A stretch of DNA of 13,500 nt, from positions 1 to 13,500 of the forward strand of contig JBEGQX010000278.1 of NCBI GenBank assembly GCA_041180805.1. The letters run 5' to 3'. Positions 6,842 to 13,500 of the stretch are shown here, piece by piece. Below the pieces are notes generated by a model that was given only the letters and a program-made list of their open reading frames with translations, ran no database searches and was not told where the DNA came from. The translations under genes were made by a program, and so were the position numbers. The stretch comes from JBEGQX01 sp041180805. Lineage in GTDB: Bacteria > Planctomycetota > Planctomycetia > Gemmatales > Gemmataceae. How positions within the stretch are numbered: position 1 is the stretch's first letter; the number at the start of each line of letters is the position of its first letter.

Positions 6842-8323
6842 ATGGCAAAGAAACTTTATCTTGAAACAGTTGGCTGCCAGATGAATGTTCTGGACAGTGA
6901 ATTGGTTTTTGGCGCCTTGAAAAAGGATGGCTACCAGATAACCACGGAAGCCACCGAAGCTGATGTTATTCTTTTTAACACATGCAGCGTAAGGCAACAC
7001 GCGGAAGACAAAATTTACAGCGCCTTGGGCAGACTTAAGATTCATATGCAGGAAAACCCTCACAAGGTTCTTGGGGTCTTGGGCTGTATGGCTCAAAAAG
7101 ACCAGGAACTCATTCTTCGCAGGGCGCCGCATGTGGATGTTGTTTGTGGCACAGGGCAACTGGGTCGAATCAACCAGTTAATCGATGAAGCGCGCAACAG
7201 TGGCAGGCCACAACTTGCCTTAAGTCTTGGCCGAAAGGATGCATCCAAAACGGAAGTCGAACGCAGCTTTGAAAGCTACGATCCATCGAGGGAATCCTCA
7301 TTAAGACCCACAAGTTTTCAGGCGTTCGTGAGAGTGGCTTTTGGATGTGATAAGTTTTGTACTTACTGTATTGTGCCCAGCACACGGGGCCCGGAACAAA
7401 GCAGGGCACCTGACCATATCCTTGCCGAGGTCCAGCAACTTGCTCAGCAGGGTTGCAAGGAGATCACCCTGATTGGGCAGACTGTGAACAGTTATCATTT
7501 CCAATATGGCGATGGAAGATCCATTTCGCTTGGAGGCCTGCTGGGGCTGATTCATGACACATCGGGAATAGACCGGATCAAGTTTGTCACCAATTACCCC
7601 AAGGATATGGATGACGAACTTCTGGATGCGGTTCGCGAGTTACCCAAGGTTTGCAAATATCTTCATGTGCCGGCCCAATCTGGTTGCAATGATGTTTTAA
7701 AGCGCATGAAAAGAAATTACACGGTGGAATATTATGCCGATATGCTAGCCCGGTGCCGGGAAAAAGTTCCCGGGGTTGCAATCAGCAGCGACTTTATTGT
7801 CGGGTTCTGCGGCGAAACGGATGCCTCTTTCCAGAAAACCTGTGAACTCGTGGAAAAGAGTAAATTCAAAAACAGTTTCATTTTCAAGTACAGCACCAGG
7901 CCTGGCACAAAAGCGGATGAACTTTTTGAAGACGATATTGATGAGGAAACCAAGAAAAGACGCAATAATGATCTCCTTGCGATTCAAAATGCCAACAGCC
8001 TGCTGGATCATCGTGCCAAGATAGGGGAAGAAGTGGAAGTTTTGGTGGAAGGCCCCAGCAAGACCGGCATGAAACAGGATTCCGAAGGTCCACGTCAGTT
8101 AACCGGCAGAACCATGACGGATCATATCACCGTTTTCGATGGTAATCCCAGGCTAACAGGCAATTTGGTTCGTTTGAAAATCGAGGATGCCACGGCTTTC
8201 ACATTGTTTGGAAAAGTTTTGACAACAGAAAACAATTTGCCAACCGGTGAAGTAACCACCTCATGTGACACGCCTACGACCACCCAGTCTCCGGGCAGGA
8301 TATCTCTTGAAGTACTTGGTTAA
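6842..8323 (+). CDS. miaB: tRNA-2-methylthio-N6-dimethylallyladenosine synthase
   Basis: Radical-SAM methylthiotransferase that adds a methylthio group to N6-isopentenyladenosine-37 of tRNAs reading U-starting codons. Seen in order: N-terminal UPF0004 domain with cluster ligands C12, C48 and C82; radical-SAM motif CDKFCTYC with C169, C173 and C176; the family stretch GQTVNSYH; and a C-terminal TRAM-type RNA-binding domain from about residue 380. NTCSVRQHAEDK fits MiaB better than RimO or MtaB. The 493 residues exceed the E. coli protein (474), through a short unconserved-looking tail. ATG 6842 matches the family start (MAKKLYLETVGCQMN); GTG 6833, in frame and adding three residues, cannot be excluded. 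glnE follows after 16 bases, probably in the same transcript. Confidence 0.95.
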   Translation: MAKKLYLETVGCQMNVLDSELVFGALKKDGYQITTEATEADVILFNTCSVRQHAEDKIYSALGRLKIHMQENPHKVLGVLGCMAQKDQELILRRAPHVDVVCGTGQLGRINQLIDEARNSGRPQLALSLGRKDASKTEVERSFESYDPSRESSLRPTSFQAFVRVAFGCDKFCTYCIVPSTRGPEQSRAPDHILAEVQQLAQQGCKEITLIGQTVNSYHFQYGDGRSISLGGLLGLIHDTSGIDRIKFVTNYPKDMDDELLDAVRELPKVCKYLHVPAQSGCNDVLKRMKRNYTVEYYADMLARCREKVPGVAISSDFIVGFCGETDASFQKTCELVEKSKFKNSFIFKYSTRPGTKADELFEDDIDEETKKRRNNDLLAIQNANSLLDHRAKIGEEVEVLVEGPSKTGMKQDSEGPRQLTGRTMTDHITVFDGNPRLTGNLVRLKIEDATAFTLFGKVLTTENNLPTGEVTTSCDTPTTTQSPGRISLEVLG

Positions 8324-8339
8324 CAACAGGTGAAAATTC

Positions 8340-11300
8340 ATGAGCAACCTGGAATCCAACACCTTTGATTGGATTTCCAGCAATTGCATCATCGACCGGG
8401 ATAATGCCCTTAGAAACATTTCGCTGATACAAGCCCATCTCGATCCTGAATCTTTCAAATCCCTGGAACAAATTCTTTTCCAATATCTTCCGGAGATTCC
8501 AGATCCTGACAGGGCATTAAATAACTTGGAAAGATTGTTTTCACAAACATCAGCGAAGCCATTTCTGGGATTACTACTTTCCAGGGAAGGATTAGTTTTA
8601 AAAGACCTCCTACTTATCTTTGGTGTAAGCCAGTCGTTTAGCGATCTTATTATCAGTTACCCAGACACCATGGAAATGTTGGGGTTGCCCCTACGGCAGA
8701 CACCGGACAGGGCAGAACTGGTTTCCATACTTTCCGGGGAAATTGGCAAAGCACAAGATGACGCTGCGGCCTTGAAAGCCCTTAGAAAGTACAAGCAAAA
8801 ACAAACGCTAAGGATCGGTGGAAATGACATTTTACGTAACAGACCTCTTGAGGAAGTAACCCAGGATATATCGCTGGTAGCCGAGGCTGCGTTGGAGGTG
8901 GCATTAAGTCAGGCCAGAACAACGCTGGAGAAACGGTTTGGAATCCCAATTACATCCAAAGGAACGCCTGCAAGTTGCGCAGTTGTGGCTTTTGGAAAAC
9001 TTGGTGGTAATGAATTAAACTACTCCAGCGACATTGATCTCATGTTTATTTATGATGAGGAAGGAAGTACCCAAGGCCATCGTTCCTCAACCATGGAAAA
9101 CTCGGAGTTTTTCTCTAGGCTTGCTGCCGAAGTGGTCAGGCTACTTTCCTCTCACACGGATCGGGGAACCTGTTATCGGGTTGACCTCAGGCTGAGGCCC
9201 GAGGGGCAGCGTGGACCCCTTGCAAGATCCATGGATTCCACCATTTCGTATTATGATTCCATGGGCAGAACTTTTGAAAGACAAGCCCTTATCAAGGCCA
9301 GGACTGTTGCCGGATGCCGGAAACTTGGCAAGGATTTTGAACTTGCAATCACCCCATTCGTTTACCGGATGTACCTTTCATTTTCAGAGATCAATGAAAT
9401 CAAGGCATTGAAAAAGCGAATAGAGCAAAACACATCCAGACAGGGTTTGGAAAACAAGGAGGTAAAAACCGGGCGTGGGGGCATTCGGGACATTGAGTTT
9501 ACCATCCAATTTCTGCAACTGTTAAACGGGGGAGATCTACCCGAGGTACGCCAAAGAAATACCCTGCTGGGAATGCAGGCTTTGGAAAGAAAAGGTTGTT
9601 TAACAGACCAGGAATACAGGGTTCTTGAGGATGCATACAGGTTTCTTCGCAAGATCGAACATAGGTTGCAGGTGTTATTTGATCTTCAAACTCATAAATT
9701 GCCCGACCAATCAGAGGAACTAAATAAACTGGCGATGCGGCTTGGTTATTATCCCCAACCAGAAAGTTCGCCCAAAGATCAATTTCTGGAGGATTTTCAT
9801 TCCAGAACCTCATTGACGCACCGAATTTTGGAACATTTGCTGCACCAAACATTTCTTAATGAGGAAGAATCCGCCCCGGAATCCGATTTGGTTCTGGACC
9901 CAAATCCAGACCAGGAATCCATCAGGAATGTTCTGGGCAAGTACCAGTTCAGGGATATCCAGGCGGCTTATCAGAACCTTATGCAACTGGCACAGGAATC
10001 GGTTCCGTTTCTTTCCGCCAGACGGTGCAGGCATTTTCTAGCCTCTATCGCCCCGGCTTTACTAAGATCCGTGGCTCAAACACCTGACCCGGACATGGCA
10101 CTTTTGAACCTTGAAAAAGTTACGGCCTCGCTGGGTGCCAAAACTGTGCTTTGGGAGCTTTTCAGCTTTAATCCACCAAGCCTGAAGCTTTATGTGGAAA
10201 TATGCGCTTACAGTCAGTTTCTTTCGGAAATTCTCATTAATAATCCTGGAATGATCGATGACCTTTTGGATTCACTGGTTCTTGATCTGCCGGGAAAATT
10301 AAACGAACTTCAACAGGAACTTTCCGACCTTTGCCGGAACGCGGAAGATCTGGACCCCATCATCCACAGCTTTCAAGATAAAGAACTTTTAAGAATTGGT
10401 GTCCAGGATATTCTTGGAAAGCAGAGCATCCGGGCCACTCTTGGTTCACTTAGTGACTTGGCCCAGGCTATTTTGGTTATTGTTGTCAAACTGGAATACG
10501 ACCGCCTGCAAAAAACCCATGGCGTTCCCATGATTTCCGGTAAAGACACCGTATGCAGATTCACCCTGGTTGCATTGGGAAAACTGGGAGGCAGAGAATT
10601 AAATTATCACAGTGACTTGGATTTGGTTTTGCTATACGAGGCAGAAGGCAGGCCAACCTTAAACGGAAAGGAATCCGAAGATACGTTTCCGGATAATTCC
10701 TCCTTCTTTACCAAGTTGACCCAAAGGATTGTTAAAAGATTAAGCCATCATGGTCCGCTTGGAAAACTATACGAGGTAGACCTGAGACTGCGCCCGGCTG
10801 GATCCTCTGGCAGCCTGGTGATATCCCTTGAAGAATTTGACAAATACTATGCCGACAATAATCAGTCTCAATTTTGGGAAAGGTTAATGCTAAACAGGTC
10901 GCGCCTGATCTTTGGAGACTTGGAATTTCAAAGGCGGGTATACCTTGCAATCCAGCATGCGGTTTATCAGCAAGGCTGGCAACCATCGATGGTGGATGAC
11001 GCCAAATCCATGCGGGAAAAAATGGAGGCCAGCAGAAATCGCAAGGATCTTAAAAGGGGCCCAGGGGGCATGGCGGATGTTGAATTCATTGTTGAGGTTC
11101 TCCAACTAAAGCATGGAGAGTATTTTCCAGGGATCCGCAAATCCAACATCTGGGCCTCTCTGGATAGTCTGCTGGAATATGGTTTTCTAACCAAGTCCGA
11201 GCACGAGGCACTTACCAACGGTTACGATTTTCTGATGCGACTACAAAGTAGAATCCGTATTGTTCACAACCTGGCCACCGACTCGATTCCCGAGAAACAG

Positions 11301-11441
11301 GAAGACTTGCAAAGACTTGCCAGAAGATTGGGTTACGAATTGACAGACTTTCAAGAAAAACTGACCGGCCATCAAAAAAATATCAGGGACCTGTTCGAAA
11401 AGATTCTAGCGAGGTGCAAGTCCGGAGAAAACAGGGATTAG
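8340..11441 (+). CDS. glnE: Bifunctional glutamine synthetase adenylyltransferase / adenylyl-removing enzyme
   Basis: Controls nitrogen assimilation by adding AMP to, or removing it from, glutamine synthetase in response to PII and glutamine. Two nucleotidyltransferase domains are seen, each with GGxELNYxSDxDL: the N-terminal adenylyl-removing site (D231, D233) and the C-terminal adenylylating site (D759, D761). Both also keep VDLRLRP and the later GRGGIRDIEF / GPGGMADVEF motifs, so both activities are probably intact. The spacing between sites (528 residues) equals that remembered for E. coli (D173 to D701). The protein is longer (1033 against 946) by about 58 residues at the N terminus and some 29 at the C terminus. 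AGGTGA at 8327-8332 supports ATG 8340. The stop codon overlaps that of the converging mfd gene. Confidence 0.95.
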   Translation: MSNLESNTFDWISSNCIIDRDNALRNISLIQAHLDPESFKSLEQILFQYLPEIPDPDRALNNLERLFSQTSAKPFLGLLLSREGLVLKDLLLIFGVSQSFSDLIISYPDTMEMLGLPLRQTPDRAELVSILSGEIGKAQDDAAALKALRKYKQKQTLRIGGNDILRNRPLEEVTQDISLVAEAALEVALSQARTTLEKRFGIPITSKGTPASCAVVAFGKLGGNELNYSSDIDLMFIYDEEGSTQGHRSSTMENSEFFSRLAAEVVRLLSSHTDRGTCYRVDLRLRPEGQRGPLARSMDSTISYYDSMGRTFERQALIKARTVAGCRKLGKDFELAITPFVYRMYLSFSEINEIKALKKRIEQNTSRQGLENKEVKTGRGGIRDIEFTIQFLQLLNGGDLPEVRQRNTLLGMQALERKGCLTDQEYRVLEDAYRFLRKIEHRLQVLFDLQTHKLPDQSEELNKLAMRLGYYPQPESSPKDQFLEDFHSRTSLTHRILEHLLHQTFLNEEESAPESDLVLDPNPDQESIRNVLGKYQFRDIQAAYQNLMQLAQESVPFLSARRCRHFLASIAPALLRSVAQTPDPDMALLNLEKVTASLGAKTVLWELFSFNPPSLKLYVEICAYSQFLSEILINNPGMIDDLLDSLVLDLPGKLNELQQELSDLCRNAEDLDPIIHSFQDKELLRIGVQDILGKQSIRATLGSLSDLAQAILVIVVKLEYDRLQKTHGVPMISGKDTVCRFTLVALGKLGGRELNYHSDLDLVLLYEAEGRPTLNGKESEDTFPDNSSFFTKLTQRIVKRLSHHGPLGKLYEVDLRLRPAGSSGSLVISLEEFDKYYADNNQSQFWERLMLNRSRLIFGDLEFQRRVYLAIQHAVYQQGWQPSMVDDAKSMREKMEASRNRKDLKRGPGGMADVEFIVEVLQLKHGEYFPGIRKSNIWASLDSLLEYGFLTKSEHEALTNGYDFLMRLQSRIRIVHNLATDSIPEKQEDLQRLARRLGYELTDFQEKLTGHQKNIRDLFEKILARCKSGENRD

Positions 11442-13500
11442 GAAGCAGGCTGGTGCTGTTGCAATAAACTCTGGAGCAATTTGTAAAGCTTCACAGGTTT
11501 GTCCTCGCCAGATTTCAGCCGGCAATAAATACACTCCTGGTCGACCACCTTCATTCTTCCATTGCTTTTATTTGCAAGGGAATTGGCTCTTTTGTTATTT
11601 CTGTAAGTAAACACCGCATCAATCGGCCCGGAAACACCCGGCGGCGGTCGTTCTATGTGCACTTGAATAATTTGCCACTTTGCGGCAAGTATGCGGATTT
11701 CCGCCAGGCGAATCAACCATTCAGCGACCTCAGGTAGTTTTCCAAACCTTTCCCTTAATTCAGTTCGGAAATCTTCTAATTTTTCAATCTGCCTGACACG
11801 AGCAAGCCTGCGATACACCTCGACCCTTTGCTTTTGCCCTGGAACATAATCCCTTGGCAGATATGCGGGCCAATCCAGATCAATGTGAACTTCCAGTGGA
11901 GTTCGCAAAGGTTGGTTTTTCATCTGACGAACCGCATTTTCCAGCAGTTGACAATACATTTCATATCCGACTGCTGAAATATGTCCGCTTTGCTGGGTAC
12001 CCAGAATATTCCCTGCTCCGCGGATTTCGAGATCCCTTAATGCGATCTTAAAACCAGCACCCAACTCGTTGTATTCCTCAATAGCTTTTAAACGCCTTGC
12101 TGAATCAGGACTTAAAACCCTGTCTGTTGGAAGCAGCATATAAGCATAAGCACGCCGTTTTTGCCTGCCAACACGACCCCTAAGCTGGTGCATGTCTGCC
12201 AAACCGTAAATATCAGCCTCATCAATAAATATGGTGTTCGCATTCGGAATATCCAAACCACTCTCAATGATGGTGGTTGCAATAAGAACATCCGCCCTTT
12301 TCTGGAGGAAATTGAGCATTTGTTCCTCCAATTCCGATTCTTTCATCTGCCCATGGGCAATCGCAAAAGTGGCTTCTGGCACCAGTGACTTTAGCTTATC
12401 CGCCACTTTCTGAATATCGTGTACACGGTTATGCACAAAATATATCTGCCCCTCCCGGTTCAACTCGCGAATTATCGCATGACGAACCAATTCAGGTTCC
12501 CAACGAACAATCCGGGTTTCAACCGCATGGCGGTCCACCGGAGGTGTTTCAAGATTGCTGATATCCCTGATCCCCAGCAGCGATAAATGTAAAGTCCTGG
12601 GGATGGGCGTGGCTGTCATCGTCAGGATATCCACTTTTTCTCGAAGTTTTTTAAGCTTTTCCTTATGTTCCACTCCAAATCGCTGCTCTTCATCAATAAT
12701 AACCAAGCCAAGATCCTTGAACTGAACATCTTCGCTAAGAATCCGGTGCGTGCCAATAACCACATCGACACCACCGGCTTTAAGCCGCTCGATAATGTTT
12801 TTTGCCTCGGAGCCCGTGCGAAATCGGTTCAAGCACTCGACAACAAAAGGGTATCCTTTCATCCGCTGGGAAAAGGTACGCAAATGTTGTTCAGCAAGCA
12901 CCGTGGTGGGAACAAGAACAGCCACCTGTTTGCCATTATCTATGGATTTAAAGGCTGCCCGGATTGCAAGTTCGGTTTTTCCATAACCAACATCACCGCA
13001 GATCAGGCGATCCATGGGTTTGGGGCGTTCCATATCGGACTTTATTTCCGATAACGAAACCAGTTGATCCGGAGTCTCTTGATAGGGGAAAGCCGCCTCA
13101 AATTCCCTTTGCCAATCTGAATCTTTGGGGAATGCGTTCCCTGGTTGGGATTCACGCATGGCTTGCACCTGAATCATCTCACACGCCAGATCCAGTACCG
13201 CAGCCTCGACTTTTTTCTTGCGATTGTTCCAGCCTGTGCCGCCAAACTTGGAAAGCTCTGGATCCTGTCGCGAGCCTCCAACATATTTTTGTACCAAGTC
13301 AATTTTTGAGACTGGCACAAAGACTTTTACCTTGTCTCGAAACTCGAGAATTAAATGCTCTTCCACCGTGGTGTAAGGAACCTTTTCAGAGGCCTGCTCC
13401 AACCCCTTGCGCTTTTCCAGCAATTCCATTCCAAGAAATCGGGCTATGCCATGGCTAACATGAACCACCAGATCTCCCGCGTTTAAATCCAGGAAGCTGT
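11438..13500 (-). CDS. mfd: Transcription-repair coupling factor Mfd (5' end beyond the window)
   Basis: Double-stranded DNA translocase that removes RNA polymerase stalled at lesions and recruits UvrA. Visible from the right edge: RNA-polymerase-interacting (CarD-like) domain starting GDLVVHVSHGIARFLG; helicase motifs GDVGYGKTE (Walker A, near 12971-12999), DEEQRFG (Walker B, 12675-12694), TATPIPRTL, ATTIIESGLDIPNANT and QLRGRVGR; the TRG region with GAGNILGTQQSGHISAVGYE; and the C-terminal D7 domain. About 686 residues lie in the window. The family is roughly 1100-1150 long, so the N-terminal UvrB-like part is missing. The GTG at 13468 is not the start: the frame continues to the edge as SFLDLNAGDLVV, which is family sequence. 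Convergent to glnE with a 4-base overlap of the gene ends. Confidence 0.96.
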   Translation of the reverse strand, partial: SFLDLNAGDLVVHVSHGIARFLGMELLEKRKGLEQASEKVPYTTVEEHLILEFRDKVKVFVPVSKIDLVQKYVGGSRQDPELSKFGGTGWNNRKKKVEAAVLDLACEMIQVQAMRESQPGNAFPKDSDWQREFEAAFPYQETPDQLVSLSEIKSDMERPKPMDRLICGDVGYGKTELAIRAAFKSIDNGKQVAVLVPTTVLAEQHLRTFSQRMKGYPFVVECLNRFRTGSEAKNIIERLKAGGVDVVIGTHRILSEDVQFKDLGLVIIDEEQRFGVEHKEKLKKLREKVDILTMTATPIPRTLHLSLLGIRDISNLETPPVDRHAVETRIVRWEPELVRHAIIRELNREGQIYFVHNRVHDIQKVADKLKSLVPEATFAIAHGQMKESELEEQMLNFLQKRADVLIATTIIESGLDIPNANTIFIDEADIYGLADMHQLRGRVGRQKRRAYAYMLLPTDRVLSPDSARRLKAIEEYNELGAGFKIALRDLEIRGAGNILGTQQSGHISAVGYEMYCQLLENAVRQMKNQPLRTPLEVHIDLDWPAYLPRDYVPGQKQRVEVYRRLARVRQIEKLEDFRTELRERFGKLPEVAEWLIRLAEIRILAAKWQIIQVHIERPPPGVSGPIDAVFTYRNNKRANSLANKSNGRMKVVDQECIYCRLKSGEDKPVKLYKLLQSLLQQHQPAS

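Noticed and set aside
6842..8323. RimO or MtaB instead of MiaB
   Set aside because: The NTCSVR motif, CQMN start and overall layout fit MiaB.
12964..13458. Plus-strand open frame of 164 residues inside mfd
   Set aside because: It is opposite the Mfd polymerase-interaction and Walker A regions, which are conserved; the plus-strand product has no recognisable features.
13466..13468. GTG at 13468 as the mfd start
   Set aside because: The frame stays open to the edge with typical Mfd residues before it, so the gene is cut by the window.
1..13500. CRISPR arrays, tRNA or rRNA genes, insertion sequences, prophage genes
   Set aside because: No spaced direct repeats, cloverleaf-like sequences, transposase or phage motifs were seen; coding density is nearly complete with housekeeping genes.

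Overview
The window carries eight genes back to back and no mobile DNA. Seven point right: a NuoF-type NADH diaphorase subunit, a large iron-sulfur protein with two cyclic-nucleotide-binding domains, sthA, def, fmt, miaB and glnE. The eighth, mfd, points left and converges on glnE; it runs off the right edge. I see no tRNA, rRNA, CRISPR array, insertion sequence, prophage gene or origin. No stretch longer than 80 bases lacks a gene. Base composition is mixed and looks near or just under 50% GC by eye, with no obvious shift between genes, so nothing suggests recent transfer.

Organism: a free-living Gram-negative-type bacterium, most likely a member of the Planctomycetota. This is inference. 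It rests on remembered gene neighbourhoods (NuoF-like / Fe-S-cNMP protein / soluble transhydrogenase in planctomycetes), on the GlnE and Mfd sequence style, and on several weak or missing Shine-Dalgarno sequences. A protein search with the 780-residue protein would settle it.

Layout. (1) 1-5143 is a redox operon. A NuoF-like flavin/NADH subunit overlaps by 4 bases the gene for a 780-residue electron-transfer protein. That protein has one predicted [2Fe-2S] and six predicted [4Fe-4S] sites, with two CRP/PKA-type nucleotide-binding domains inserted between its ferredoxin blocks. After 19 bases follows a soluble NAD(P)+ transhydrogenase (SthA). Together they look like a cytoplasmic module that moves electrons between NADH, NADPH and an unknown acceptor, perhaps gated by a cyclic nucleotide. 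This is the most unusual part of the window. (2) 5144-5221 is a 78-base gap holding a 19-base palindrome with a perfect TATAAT in its centre, probably the promoter of the next unit. (3) 5222-6774 is def-fmt, which removes and adds the formyl group of initiator methionine; the genes are 5 bases apart. (4) 6842-11441 is miaB (tRNA methylthiolation) and glnE (control of glutamine synthetase), 16 bases apart. (5) 11438-13500, minus strand, is the C-terminal part of mfd, the transcription-repair coupling factor. Its stop codon overlaps that of glnE, leaving no room for a terminator between them.
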